NCBI RefSeq assembly: GCF_964204865.1
Contig: NC_135263.1
Location: 18,087,426 to 18,151,425 of the forward strand
Direction of reading: 5' to 3'
Length of the DNA: 64,000 nucleotides
DNA from: Styela clava
Taxonomy: Eukaryota; Chordata; Ascidiacea; Stolidobranchia; Styelidae
The notes beneath the pieces are model-generated. The model was not told the origin of the DNA and did no database searches. It worked only from the letters and a program-made list of their open reading frames with translations. This document shows, one piece after another, positions 49,110-62,933 of this stretch. The translations under genes were made by a program, and so were the position numbers. Numbering within the stretch: position 1 is the stretch's first letter; every line of letters begins with the position of its first letter.

Positions 49110-51485
49110 GATGAAATACTGATAACTATAATAGAGTTTCGTATTAACGATGTCATGGTATTCATTATTGAAGTTTCTTGGTAAATTTAAATATCGAAAT
49201 CGAAATAATGACTATGCAAAATTATTTTTTTCACAAAATTGGTAGTTGGTACGGGCATCTCGTGTAACATTATTTCCAGTTTCGGAATGTCTCAAGCCAA
49301 GGCCATTCTAAGTAGATACATGATATAGGATGGCCACTATTTGGTGTACCGTAATTAAAATAAAATTCTGGGTAAAGAAAATAATTAGCTTGGATTAGAT
49401 AGAATTACACGTGTTGTTAACCGATTTTTGCCGAAAAGTTCATGATATACGATAAGTATTGAAAAAATGTTATTCGTTCGGACTAATTTTGTTTACGACG
49501 AAGTTCGACGAACTGCATGAATTATTTTGGTTCAAAAAAAACAGAAACAATCATTATTTTCTCAATATAGAATCTTTGATGTTTTTCATTCAAGAGAATG
49601 AAACTTTTGTATTGTGTTCAAGCAAGGGATGCGAAAACGAAATTTATAAATCATTGATTATATTTCATTTGTGCAATGTGTATTGGGGACTTTGCGTAAA
49701 CAATACATCCAATTTATCCCCTTCTTTGCATGTTCGTTATATTGACAACATGTAATTCATTTCATCGTAAAAGGAATATTATTATAGTATAATAAGTATT
49801 ATTAGTATTCACATTTGATAATGTAAAATATCTGCCAAAACTTTTTTTTCGGAATTGTGTGATGCGCTTAAAATCCATTGTAATTTAATTCGACTTCAAC
49901 TACATTTGAAATATTTTTGGCCAACTATATTTTGGAGACAAAATTGTCTCCAACGTCTTGTTCATTTGTGTTATGACAAAGACGTAAAGTAAATTGAACT
50001 TTTCTAATGTGGAAATGTATAAACGAAGAAAGTTACTTAGTAACAATAGAAATCCATCCATCTTTTTATAGCCGTAAAGTTGCGCCGACGCCTGTTATTT
50101 AAACTTACTTGTTGGTGTTCGCAAATCCCATTGTTTGTTATAATTCTGGAATATGAATGATCTGGATGTCACTGAAAATTGTAATTGTACCTATGCAATA
50201 TTTGCAACCATATCATGAAATAAAATGTATATCTCAATTCTTCTATTAGCAGTGGGCCAAATTAATTGTCGCTAGCATATTTATACACTACAATAGTTTG
50301 TTCGAAACGTTACTTGTGCGGCTTTCTCAAGAGTTCCGCTCTATTGTACGATGCTGATGTTTTAGTACTTCTGGGTTATTCATGGGTCTGTCACGGTGTT
50401 AAGGCTACTCGAAACAATAGTTTACATAACATGATTTATAGTTGGTACTGTACTCGATATGTTTGTTCGTCGCCGATTAGCCAATTGTGAGACTTCCCGT
50501 TGACTTAAACGACAAGAATAAATCGTTCACAGAAAAAGTATCGTTAGTGATCTTTTGAGTGGTTTGTTGTAAAACAGGGTATAATTATTCATCGTAATAT
50601 GCCCTAACAACGGCGCTTTATTTTACGAAGTCAAGTTTCTAGTGTCTTACAGAAAAAAGATTGAGCATTTCAAGTTCAAATTCCATGTAAATTTATTATT
50701 ACTGGGTTGACACGATATTTTTAGTTTAGTATTTTCAGGAGAAACACAAATTAGCAATTACATGAATTGTGAAAAAAAAACTAAAGAGAAAACTACAGAC
50801 AACTTTAATGGAGGTTATTCTGATAATTCCAGTTCTTTATCAAAATGTTGCATCAGATTGCTGTTTAGAAACATGACAGGCAGAGTATGTTAGTGGAAGT
50901 CAGTCATACTAAGTGAAATCAAAAATTTTGAGATCAAATTTCCATTATTTTTAAAAGTAATGCTATTTATTGAATCTCGTGGAAACTGAATATTTATAAA
51001 AAGTTTCTTGAAGTAAGATCATCATCATCTTGTTGAACTGTGGTTAGATTTTCGCTCAACCACTTTCGTAAATTGTCAAAATTAGTGTTCTCAGACATAC
51101 TTGAGATTTTATAATTGTTTTCAGTAGTAATAACGTCCGAAAGTCTCCGTCTCGAGAGCAATGTTATTTATTGCCCTATAAAAAGTAAAAATATTATCAA
51201 TCATCTAACACTGTCATTTTTGCATGTACGTGCATAAATTTTATTTTTTAAAGAAAAACTGTAATCACAGAATGGTATGATGAACATTATTTTTTCGGTT
51301 TTATTGCGAAAAGTGGACTGGAGCGATATGATTGTCATTTATTCGTTGTTTCATTTGGACTTTTTTGGTGACTGTTCGTGCCTCATATATATTATATGTT
51401 AACATTTTTCGAATAAGTGACGTATATAAATAAATAAGAAAAACAACACTATAATTCAATTTGACTTGATATATGCAATTGTCTG
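49110..51485. other. AT-rich intergenic stretch
   Basis: No gene, repeat or RNA recognised; only short frames. Confidence 0.5.
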
Positions 51486-51496
51486 ATGATCTAATC

Positions 51497-52248
51497 CAGT
51501 GGTCCCAACCTTTTTAGAGTCGGGACCCACTATTTATTACCACAGCTTATGGCGACCCACTTAACTTTAGTTTAATTTTCTTTTGTTTTTTATGACATAA
51601 CACAGAACACAGCAATGACTACTCTCCGCAAAACTACCGTGTTCCCTAGAAAATAAGACCTGGCCTGAAAATAAGATAATAATTTGAATTTTCAAAATGA
51701 TTTAAGATCACACCACTATTCAAGATTGTGTGATATCACAATTATGATATTTGTCACTTGATTTCTGTATAGGAAATAGAAATAAAAACAATGGGTGTCG
51801 GGTTTTATATAATGTTTAATAAAAAATCTTGTGATTTTCTACAATGTAATTTTATTTTTGATAAATTAACACAAAACACCTCTTCCAAAAAAAAACATAG
51901 TGTTATTCTTGAAATGAAAATAAATCTAAATCCTGTCTAAATTTCGGGGAAACACGGTAAGAAGTGCTGTACAGTGTACAAAACTGCTATGCGTAAAAAA
52001 TCCACACGTTCATTCTTTGTGTAACAAATTTTTGTTCCTTTGAGAATACCCTAAAAAGGAAACTTTCACAGATTAGAATTTAAATTCAATTTAATTTCTT
52101 TTGTTTTTTTGAAGATTTACGTATTCAAGTCGCCACCGATCCTAATAACCAGTATAATTAACCAAAGCTTTCTACATCTTTTCACGACCCACTAAGATTC
52201 CTTTTACGACCCACCAGTGGGTCGTGACCCATAGTTTGGGAACCGCTG
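51497..52248. mobile_element. hAT-type element with perfect 8-bp target duplication
   Basis: ATCTAATC at 51489-51496 and 52249-52256. Ends CAGTGGTCCCAACC and GGTTTGGGAACCGCTG-like (right end TTTGGGAACCGCTG) are inverted. GACCCAC motifs repeat near both ends. 752 bp, no transposase; non-autonomous. Confidence 0.88.
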
Positions 52249-52259
52249 ATCTAATCTGT

Positions 52260-54370
52260 AATCACAGAATTAATTTCGTTCCATAATTTCCAAATGCTTT
52301 GCGACAAAAACCTTATTGTTTGCATAAGACAAGCATCGGTAAACGTGTCATTTTGAAACACTTCCAGAATAAATTTTAAAATAAGTACTACAGTAAACAC
52401 GATGATATATCCATTTATTTTAACCCTTTTGTTACTCGAGATCAAATACAAAAACATCATTGTTCTGATGTTTGTGTAAATCGTATCATCATTTGAAAAT
52501 TTGTCGAAAATATTACAATTTCTCGCATAAGTATCAATATGGTATATCAGTTGAAATTTTACTTAGTATTGGTATTATTAATATTATAGTTTATTGTTTA
52601 CATGAAATTGAATATAAAATGCCGAGAACGTTTTTGGTAAGTTGTATTGTATTCAAACCTGATTTCATATTAGCAATATTATATTATTATTAACAACATC
52701 CAGGTATGCTTTATTCGGCGAATTCAGCAAAATAAATTAGATATAATGTGATAGCGTTGAAAAGACATTATAGCGTTCGAAGTATTTTTGCAAATGCTAC
52801 CATGTTACATTTCAGCCTTTTTTTTAATTATAATACAATGCTGTAGATACAAATTAAAGGCAAAAGAAAAAGTGTTCAACTTGGTATTTTACACGCACCG
52901 ACTGCGTCACTAATAGCCTTCGCAAATAATCCAAACCGGTTTGAACATAAACAACAATGCTAATCTTCTTCGGGTTTACATAAACTCGAGTTAAACAGTA
53001 TAATTCCACTAGCATGTAATCATTTGTACTGTTTAAGTACTACTTCTTAATATTTAATTAAAAATATCTGACAAAAGTGGGCTCTCTGTTTTAACTTTAT
53101 GATCTTTGTACAATTATGTTTTATGAAATGCTATATCGAATTTGTGAATGCTATATCGAACTCACAGTTCTAAGAGGTAAAATATATCGCATTGTACAGA
53201 AAGGTATATGTCAAGTGAATTTCGTTTTTCCAAGCAGTAATTGCATAAACAATAGAACATAGAAAATACAAAAAAAAAAATGAAAATTGCACATTTTTAT
53301 TGGGGAAGGGAAGTCACGGGGAACCAAAGCTGGTTATCGAGCAGCGACACCCAAGGTTCAAATATCTAATTTGAAAATTTGAAATATTAGAGTTAGGAAA
53401 CTACTGTTTTGATGGTGAGTGTCATACGAATCATCAATCTAACATCGCTTAATATAGATAGTTAATTTCTCGAGATTGCATTAAAGAGTCGAAACACCAA
53501 CTAAATCACATTCAGTTTAAGTGCAAATAGGTATTCCTTGAAAAGTGATATTATTTTAACTATTTTTGGAAAAGTGTACTATTTGAAATATCCGGTTTTA
53601 TTATCAATTCATATCCATTGTTACCGACGTGACTGTTTGTTGAAACACAATTGTCGCGCATAAGATTAGTCCATGAGATTATCCCAACTAATAATATTGG
53701 CGAAACTCGCAACAACAGATTCAAACAAAATCTCACCAAAAATCGACAAAGGATAAACAGCGTACGTTACGAAAACTGAAAAAAAAAAAAAAAAATACGA
53801 AAACTTTTATATTTGTTTCGTTTCTTTTTTATCAGAAAGATTAAGCTGTTCTTAGATAAGCTTGTTGTTAGTAAAACAGTGATCTACGTGTATGCCTCTC
53901 AGTAAACTTCAGCCGATGAATAACATATTATATATGATTGATAAAGTTTTTTTTGCATAGTTATGGAGTCAAATTTTACGTTTCGCATTTCGACGAATAA
54001 CTCTGTAGTTTTCAATTTCAAACTGTTCTAATATTAAACGTTCAATACTAAGTAGTATGCTTTACATTTTTGAGAGCCAATTGTGTCATATACCAACTGT
54101 CTGTGGTAAAATGAATTTTACTGTTGCTTATTACAATTTTGTAAACTGTGAACATGGGCTAAATTGTCGCAAAATGAAATTTGATATCCCTTGTTCGGAA
54201 AATTATGAACGAACTCAACGCTATATCAAACATACATATACTATTCATTCTAAATAAGTAGTTTTAAATCAGGGACGCAACTACTAACATTTAGTTTTCA
54301 TAAAGTTCGTGAATTTTCGTTTTAATTCAACTTGGAATTTATTAACACTGAATATATGTATTTTTACAGT
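52260..54370. other. AT-rich intergenic stretch
   Basis: No supportable gene. The frame 54057-54257 has six Cys but no signal peptide or splice link. Confidence 0.4.
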
Positions 54371-54381
54371 TTGGCATAACT

Positions 54382-57300
54382 ATGCAAAGCATACTTAAAA
54401 ATAGTTTGCCAAGCGAGGGACTGGGTTCTTTGAGAAAAACGCGAACCAGCGAAGTTTCTGCCTTTGTTAAAAATTACAACCAGGCACAAACAAGAGCACT
54501 GCGAAAAGAGGTAACATTGTTGAATTATTGTAACAAAATTGAATAGACCAAAAAATAATTTGCCAGTCTAGGTCTATGGCGATACAATTATCACATCATA
54601 ATTACGGTTAAATGTCCAATAACTGTTGATTTTCCCATCCATAAGTTATGTAGCCAAATTAATGTCATTCTGAACAACTTTTCATCATAATATCTTCGAT
54701 ATAGCATCGCTGTAAATGTCTGAAGACGTCTTACTTCAATGAGGCGAAATGTAACAGAAAAACTTGAGTTTTAAAAACAATAATAAGGGATGGTATATAT
54801 ACGATTATAAATTTTATCCAAATATTTCAGGTTGAAATATGGCACAAAGATACTCGACACATATTACGATCCATGAATGACCGGCAACATAAACTTTATT
54901 CATCATTATTGGAACTCAGCAAAACAAAAAAGTTGATCAAAACTCAAAGACAAGACGAAGATAAGACTAAAAAATTAACAAATGATCTTGAATGGAGAAA
55001 AAAAGATCTCTTGGCAAGAAGATTGAAACAAGGTAACATAGTAGTTCAAAAGATTCAATATATAAAGTAAATATGTATACGAGATTAGTTCGGTATGGGC
55101 TGCATTTAAGATAACTGCGTTAATCTAGGCAAATCCTATTTCAGGATTTCAGTCTTAAGTAACGTCACGTGTATTTTATTTTGCTAATAATTCAATCAAG
55201 TATTTTTAAAGTTATGAGAAAGTATTGATGTTTTTAATTACTGCAAAATTTGGTCATTTGACATGCAATTATGCAATTATAGAAACATTTGAACTGGGAT
55301 ATAGTACATTAAATATCAATAAAAAAAAAGGAATGCCAAATTTGACAAAACACAGGGACCGCCAATTACGTTTATATAAACTTTGTGCATTACTTCCTAT
55401 TGGAACTTTATTATGAGTGATATTCTCAATTTCAACATTCAGATATTGTTTACATTTAGGCAGCAAACTTTGTTTGTATTTATATATATTTGGAATTTCA
55501 TTTTCTACACCTTAATTTATTTTTATACATGGTGTATTCTACGAAAGCATCATTGGATCAGAGTGATGGGAAATCTTTGAATATCATGAAAATTAGACAT
55601 TTTGATTATGAAGAGAAGTTGTCAAAAAATCGCAAGTCGTCTCCGATAGAAACTATGGTTCAAATGGCCAGTGGTACATTTTCACCGAATACCGCTCCGC
55701 ATTTAGCATTGACAATTGGTAATGTTACTGCGTTTGAAAACATGATGGATAATTTGACTGAGACTGAATATTTGGGCAAGGCATTAGAAGATACTGTAAA
55801 GAAGGACGTTGTATGTGAGAATGTAAACGAACACCTAGAAACAAGGGAGTCTGAATATGAAATCTCAAAAAAAGATTTAAATGACTCAGACACTAACAAT
55901 ACTGTAATAGCAATGGTTGAAAATGCCAATTTGTCACCACCCTTGCTCTCGTCTCGCGTAAGCCAACACTCTGATTTCATTCGTGGACCTAATTGTCTGA
56001 TCATGACAAAATCTCACCGTCTAAAACCTGATCCTATATTGCCAGCTAGCGGTGAGTTAAAAACGTTGTCAAAATTTGCCATCTCGCGTTCAAAGCGAAG
56101 ACAGAGACTCAAAGACATTGAGTTTGCTCAGTTTGATAAATTAACAATTCCGGAAAATGACGAAGTTTCCGATTTCTCTCCACAAAAAAAACATGGCTTT
56201 ACAACAAAGCAATACCTGAATACTAGTAAAAACGATTTTTTCGAGTCCGTCGAAAATGAAATCACTGAAGAACATTGCTCGCCTAATCAACTTGAAATAA
56301 AAAGTCAAGTTGAAATCAGTATCGATTCTGAATGTTTCATGAACGAAAAAGGGCGAAAGTCAAATAAGGGAAGACGTAAAAGAAGAAAATATAATTCACA
56401 TTCATCAAAAACACCATCTAATCCGTCCGAGGAAATGAACAATCGATCATCGATACAGGTTCGTTTTTCCTATCATTTTTAAATATTGACTGTGTGGTTC
56501 AGGGGTGGCTAACCTGCTTTCGACCGCGACCGACTAGAATTGTCATAATAGCTCGCGATCGACTGATCGGCAAAAATGTCATACACAAAAACGAATGAGT
56601 ATTGAATATACAGATAACTGCACATACACATACAACAAATTCCGCCGCTTCCAATAAGCTTTGTTCTTTGGGCGCATTCCCAATGAAATCTGTATTTTTC
56701 ATGTTCCGTTTAATTTGTTAATTTGATGTTTTTGTCGTAAGTGTTGAAAATTTCCCAAAAACCTTGCCAAGTATCCATGTATTATTTAAACATTATCTAA
56801 TGTTACATACCTGCTCAAACTGCAGCATCTCATTTACAATTTCCTCCAAGTCCGATTATTCGCTCGCTTGGAATTAGACGAAATTTGGTATTCTGATGCC
56901 ATTGTATACCGTTGCGAATAGAATTTATCACACCGCTCTTGGAGTGGTGCAAAAGTTATCGTAGGATCGTTTGTCAGTCAAGAGTCAAGACACACGATGT
57001 TCGGCATGTCTAAACCTTGGCAGCGGCGGAATTTGCACATGTTTTGTAATAATATGCTCTGTCGGTCTTTTCCAAACTCAAATATATACTGTATCTGTAT
57101 AAATAGTACTGTATTGTTTCTGTTTTAAAACACACAACATGCGCTGCATGAAACTGGTACAAGGCAATTTTTTGACGTATGGTATCAAATTTACTCGCAG
57201 AAGCGATCGACTACTCGAGACGTGGAGATCGACCGGTCGATCGCGATCGACGTGTTGGCCACCCCTGGATAATATATTAATTTTGTTAAACAATCTATTA

Positions 57301-58938
57301 TTTTTTTTTATAATTAAATTTCCTTCTTTTGTCTATTTACAGGCTATGGAGGGAAAACAATATCAAGTGACAGTTTATAAGAAAGATATTGATGGCAATT
57401 TGAACGAAGAAAGTGAACTCATTGATACAACAGTCGATGTTGCCAAATACTTTCATTTTGCTTCACACAGGTAGGAAAACAATCGACAAAATCGAATGTA
57501 AAATGATGGAGAATACACAGAGCTCAGATTAATCTATTACACAGTAATTTGTATTTTGTGTTTTGACAGGGATCGCCTAACTAGGCAACAACTGTTGAAA
57601 GATGCAAGGGATAAAGAAATTAAACAACGGAAAAGAGTTTCGGAATTTCTTGTAAAGTTGTCGCAAGATGAAGAAGAAGGAAAACGACGGATGAAACTAG
57701 TATTTGAATTATATATATATAGATATATATAAAGATTTTGAAAATGATAAACAATACATTTGTTGAAAGTTTTCTTGTAAATTTGTTTCTGAGATTTTTC
57801 GACGAATATAAGATACGGAGAGATGGGTAAACGATAATGTAAAATGAAAGGTATGCAACTGAAAACCGGAATGCGGAGAGGGGTGGGTCGTGCGACTGAA
57901 GTGTACATGATTATTAAATAACATACTTGCAAAAGAATAATGGTTCGATTATCGCTGAAGATATTCATGAAACCATATTACTTGGGATGCCAGCTCTGAA
58001 CAATTTTCGATAGCTATCAGGTTTATCACCTGTTGCACACTGGTAAATCTCTAATGATGTATAAGAAGTATAGCTAATTGTAAAATGGATAAAACGCTTA
58101 ATGGTTGATAAAATTGTATTGTAATTAGCATGTTTTTGGAACTTTCAGAACGCTAAAAATAATGAAGAAGCTCGGTTGGCTCTCAAAAAGCGATTAGAAG
58201 CTATTAAAAAAGGACCACCAAAATATGGTATTATTGACCCCGACGAATCTATTCCTGGCTACGTGAGAGAGTACATTAGACCGTAAGTATGACTGAAAAT
58301 ACAGCAGCACTATAGTTCTACAACTTGGATAATGGTTTTCTATTCAATTTGTACATGGTGACATTATGTCATGATAAAATAAGGAACTTTATATATCAAT
58401 GAATAAAAGTGAAATCCAATAACCCTTGTTGGTTGTGTTTATAAAATAGCTTAACATTCAAACTAGATGGATAGCCATAAAACAGACACTAAGTAAAGAT
58501 TGCATGGGAGACGCATGCGTTCAAATAGAAGTAAAAAATAGTTTTAAACTTACCCAAATCCACTTATTCAATTGATATATATATTACTGAAATCACACAT
58601 ATATATGCGCCACTCAATAGTCCTGTTAATGAAATTCTCATCATTAACTACAGTATATCATCATTTCCTACAATGTGGTTTTGGAGCGACATATTACTTT
58701 TTACAGACCAAAAAACGAGACGATCAGAGCAAAACGAGAGAGAAAAAGATCAAGTTGGTGTCTGCCGTCAATATATACGCTAAATGCATCCTTAAACGGA
58801 GCAAACTCTCTCTCTACGTCGTTTAATTCCGGAGGAAATTCTAGGCACTCTCAGCAAATAAAAGATTTCAACTTGTCGTCATCTCATCTTGTTAATATCA
58901 ATATGGAAAAATATATTATACAAGCAGCATCTCAATGA
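54382..58938 (+). CDS. Charged coiled-coil protein of unknown function (7 exons)
   Basis: Exons 54382-54510, 54831-55032, 55548-56458, 57343-57470, 57570-57699, 58149-58282 and 58707-58938 join in phase to 621 aa. All have GT-AG borders; the exon 5 donor (CTA|GTATTT) is weak. No signal peptide or membrane segment, so cytoplasmic or nuclear. Exon 2 is a strong amphipathic helix (LELSKTKKLIKTQRQDED). Exon 3 (304 aa) is Ser/Asn/Glu-rich with a basic cluster (KGRRKRRKYN). Exon 5 is helical and charged (KEIKQRKRVSEF). Exon 6 has GPPKYGIIDPDESIPGYVRE. I do not recognise the family; a cytoskeletal or ciliary scaffold is possible but unsupported. The frame is open upstream of the ATG to the acceptor at 54369, so an additional 5' coding exon is possible. 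Confidence 0.75.
56494..57268. mobile_element. DNA transposon with inverted ends in intron 3
   Basis: CAGGGGTGGCTAACCTGC (left) and the inverse GTTGGCCACCCCTG (right) are paired. GCGATCGAC motifs occur inside both ends (GACCGCGACCGACT; GATCGACCGGTCGATCGCGA). hAT-like ends, but no 8-bp target duplication was found. Confidence 0.6.
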
Positions 58939-59349
58939 ATAGATTAACAACTGATTTCCTCGAAAACACATTTTTTTTTAAAGAATACATAGTTTAATGG
59001 CATTACTAAAAACTAAAAAAACTACTACATTACTAAAAAAATTCTATATATTTCGTGATATATACAATATATTTGATTGCAAATAGTGGGCGACTGTTCA
59101 TTCAAAGGAAAATTATCTCTGAAGAAGACTCATCCCTCATTCACATTTTAGCTTGTATAATTGACGAATAGGATGTTGTTTGACAATTCCTTCGCTTTTT
59201 TATCTGTGCCGTTTTTTACGTTAATACTTTTCTATTTCTTCTTTACTCGTTTAGAAAATGCAAATATATGTACAACAATTCGCTAGGTTTTTGTTATGTT
59301 TGTATCCAGCTCAAAGGAAAGTCCAATAACCGAGGAAGAATTCGTATCG

Positions 59350-59380
59350 AATAAAGTGTCTGAAAGTGTAAAATAATAAA
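59350..59380 (+). terminator. Possible polyadenylation signals of the coiled-coil gene
   Basis: AATAAA at 59350 and 59375, about 410-440 bp past the stop codon. Confidence 0.3.
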
Positions 59381-59384
59381 CTGG

Positions 59385-60185
59385 TATTGGTGCCATCGAA
59401 GACATCACCATATTCCAAGTTGCCGATAATTATCAATATATCATGATATTGAGGGATTTCAAATGGGAATTTTTATTTTTAATTTTAGTCTCCACGTTTG
59501 CAGAGAAGATTAAACACACCTTCAGGAAAAATAAAAATAATTCATTCATTTCAGTTTTTATTTTTTTTAAAACTTACTTCAAATAAGGAATTTCCGGACC
59601 AGGAATTCTTTTTCGGACTGGGTTCGTATTTCAAACGTAAATTCTTCTACAGTTCACGACTCAAGTGATTTATTCGAAACAATTTATAATAAAAAAAAAT
59701 TTTAATTACTTTTACGTTAGGACTTGTGTATCATTAATAAAATGTTATCGTTCGAGACATGGTGTCTCGATATTCCGAGCTAAGGAAATCAATCAAATTA
59801 GTCGATAAAGACTTTAAGTAAATTAATAATATTAACATTTTAGAGTATTATTCAATTATTAGCCAATTTGAATCAAATTATAAGCTAAATAGTCTTAATT
59901 AGTAAATAATATTTCGATGAATAATTTATCTGGACACAGAACATGAATGATTTTTGTCAGGCCCTTACATTTTTTTAATACTTGAGAGTCAAATCTCTTT
60001 TCTTATCTTGACGGCTATCCTCCTGTTTGCGTCAATGGTAAATATGATTTGTTCTTTATTTTACGTAAAGAAATTCACAATATTAATTCTCATGGTTGAT
60101 TTATTACAACATTCGTAAAATTCTCTTCCCATTATTGTAATTACAATCAATTTGGCGCCAGTAATTGCAAACACGTGCTGGGTGA
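59385..60185. other. AT-rich intergenic stretch
   Basis: No gene seen. It holds the upstream region of the small secreted gene. Confidence 0.45.
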
Positions 60186-60188
60186 AGC

Positions 60189-60196
60189 TATATAAG
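60189..60196 (+). promoter_or_regulatory. TATA box of the small secreted gene
   Basis: TATATAAG 84 bp before the start codon. Confidence 0.65.
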
Positions 60197-60272
60197 CAAG
60201 CCACCGGGTTTCGGAATATATATTTACATTCAAGTCAAATTCAAAGAAAAAGAGTATCATCCTAAATCAGGA

Positions 60273-61022
60273 ATGGAAATTGGGAAGGTTTCAGTTATTG
60301 CAATTACATGCCTAGTGACGATTCTCATTCAATCTACATTAGCTCAAGATATTCGAGGAGGTATTGTAATAATAATTTTGTAATGTATTCATATTTTAGC
60401 ACGAATATAAATAAAGACAGATATTATTTTCATCAACAATATATTTTAAGAATATTTGTATACCTGCTATGAACAATGTTTACGTTTCCTCATATTTTAA
60501 GAAAATTCTGTCTTATTTTTATCATATCAGGCGAACCATACGAATTGATACCAAATACACGAGATTTCGAAAACAGCCAACTATCAGCGAGAGATCTTCG
60601 ACGATTGTTTAACAGATGCATGCGACGAAACTGTAAGTTATAAATACTACTTCGGTATCATACGAGATTTTACTTAAAAATAGGGGCAATAAAGTATTGA
60701 CATCACTTCTCATATCCCGAATATGGCCTGACAAACTTATATAGAAAGAGTGTTTTTGGATGGAACGAACCTTCAACCGTCATAGTTTGTTTCACATAAC
60801 GATTTTCTGGGTTGATCATATTCCACAATGAAACTATAGATGACCGTTTTGTATCTCACCTAGAAATTTGAAATTTACACAATCTGATCGCGTAGATTGA
60901 CTTACCGAAGTACTCATGTGTCATACTTGTCTTCAATTCTAGATGACATATTGGAATTTTGTCTGTACGAACTTAATGCTTACTTGAATCAACTTATGAT
61001 TGAACAATCGAGCGGATGGTAA
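60273..61022 (+). CDS. Small secreted peptide, 89 aa (3 exons)
   Basis: Exons 60273-60360, 60531-60632 and 60943-61022 join in phase. Residues 1-24 are a signal peptide (MEIGKVSVIAITCLVTILIQ, cleavage likely after LA). The mature part has an Arg-rich helix (ARDLRRLFNRCMRRN) and an amphipathic helix with Leu/Tyr/Asn (LEFCLYELNAYLNQLMIEQ), two cysteines and a Trp C-terminus. Dibasic RR sites could allow peptide processing. A GTAAGA overlapping the stop could be a donor, but the one downstream candidate exon (about 61121-61192, Cys-rich) does not fit the phase. AATAAA at 61278. No family recognised; a secreted hormone-like or defence peptide is conceivable. Confidence 0.72.
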
Positions 61023-61277
61023 GAATCATCGTGTATACGAGGAAGAAAAGAAAAGCAAGCGTGGCAAAATTTCACTGTAGCAATTATCGATTCAGTCATG
61101 AACTTAATTGAGATCTTATGAAAACTACAATGAAAGCATTGAAAGCTTGTAAACAAAGCAACGACAAATGCCTAGCAAAGGCCTGCAAATGATTTTATTC
61201 ATATATCCTTTTATATCAACTTATTCTGCTTTTTCTTCAATATGTACAAATATGTGTATTTCATCTTATTCGGTAAA

Positions 61278-61283
61278 AAATAA
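61278..61283 (+). terminator. Polyadenylation signal of the small secreted gene
   Basis: AATAAA about 256 bp past the stop. Confidence 0.5.
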
Positions 61284-61299
61284 AGACGAATTACAAGTA

Positions 61300-62570
61300 T
61301 ATCTATTTTACGTATAGTATTTACTCAGGGAGTTATGCAAACGTCAAGAATTATGAAGATTGAGAAGTTTATTAGCAAATTTTAATACTATGTGGAAGCG
61401 ACAAAATCAGCTAGTTGGCGATGAATTACACTTGGCACTTTTCAGATAAATTAAACATTTACAACCTGAGGTTTCAAATGCCATTTGACATGCAACACAT
61501 ATCAACGAATGCACAAAAGATAAAACCGTAGCATGCGTTGCAACAATGTATTTGCATAAAGTATAAAGGAAAAATAAAATTTGAGTAAATCAAGAACCTG
61601 ACAATTTTCACCAGTTATATTTTAAATTTATATATTTAAAAGAAATGAATTATTGGGATCCTACTATCTAATAAAAACGACTGATATGAGAAACGACTAA
61701 ATCACATAAGAATTTCTAATTTGAAAATGATGAATCTCATCTATATATTTGGGGGGCGAGTAAAAAATCGCGCTGGAAGATGCAGGAAAACAGAATGGAT
61801 TTCAAACTTGTCTAGATATATCAAAAAAGTAAAAGATAAAAAAATCTCTTAGTTTATTCTATTGAATGAAATTTATGAAATAATCTGTTTTTAAAATAAA
61901 TGTGACAAAAATACCACAATTTCACCAACAAATGATCTTTATAAATGATGCGTCTTATGTACTATCAACAAACAGAAACTAAATTACACCATAAAATATT
62001 TGGTAACATGTAAATCTAAATCTTGACTAATATTTAATGACTTGACTCGAGCACTGGAATTTTATCTACCACCAAAACAATTTGTTTTCAAAATATTTTG
62101 CCCTAAATGACTTCAATATCGCTTCAATCAGAAGCTCCAAGTCTATTTTTCGTGCAGAGAATGATCAGACGGCACTTCCTGAATTCTCCATATTTATTGT
62201 TTATTTATTTTATCTTGTAATATGCTGTCGAAAATACAGGAAATTATTCAAAATTTATTGGTAAAACAACATTACCTAAATTGTATATTATGAACCACTC
62301 TGCCAAAACAGTTCAAATTTGGCATCATAATACTTGCGTGGTAATGATGTTTTTCCATGTACTCATGTAAATAATTCAGTCATTCTTCGAACAATCGAAT
62401 GATATTGGCGACTTCTTGCTTAGCTAACAGTAATGTAGATGCTATTAGTCGGATTACATTGATGCAATCTTTTTAGACAGCTAATTGAAAATTGGTTTTT
62501 ATAATTTTTCACGATGCACTCTTTAACGAAAAAAGTATGATATAAGGTTTATACTATGTAATTCAGGATT
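61300..62570. other. AT-rich intergenic stretch
   Basis: Short frames only, no repeat recognised. Confidence 0.45.
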
Positions 62571-62582
62571 TGTGCTTCTCAC

Positions 62583-62800
62583 TAACACAAATGTATTTTT
62601 GTAGCGTTTCGTCTGACCTAAGTCATTCCTCATAAGAGCACTTTATAACAATGACAAGAAAAAATATTTGTCTGAGGAATTCTACTTTTGGTCAGACGAA
62701 ACGTTACAGAAATACATTTGTGTTAATGTGCAGCAGGATAAATAAGACGGTCCTGTTTATTTCCGCTACAGCATACTTGCATTGTATGCATACGAATTCA
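62583..62800. repeat. Dispersed repeat copy 2 with inverted arms
   Basis: CTAACACAAATGTATTTTTG and CGTTTCGTCTGACC at 62581-62620 are inverted at 62690-62727 (GGTCAGACGAAACG, CATTTGTGTTA). Downstream CTACAGCATACTTGCATT matches 4533-4550. A palindromic non-autonomous element. Confidence 0.6.
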
Positions 62801-62933
62801 TTAGCACAAAGGCATTGAGGAAGGATAAAGAGTTAGGCTCGCGTAACTTCTACTCATAAAACAGTTTATATGTAGCTTTTCATTAAAATTTAAATCAGTT
62901 CTTTCGAATAGTTATTATAAATCTAAATTTGCA

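Noticed and set aside
54057-54257. 66-codon frame with six cysteines
   Set aside because: No signal peptide, no recognisable spacing pattern and no splice connection.
61121-61192. Possible extra 3' exon of the small secreted gene (ALKACKQSNDKCLAKACK)
   Set aside because: The phase does not match the donor at 61018 and an in-frame stop precedes it; kept only as a note.
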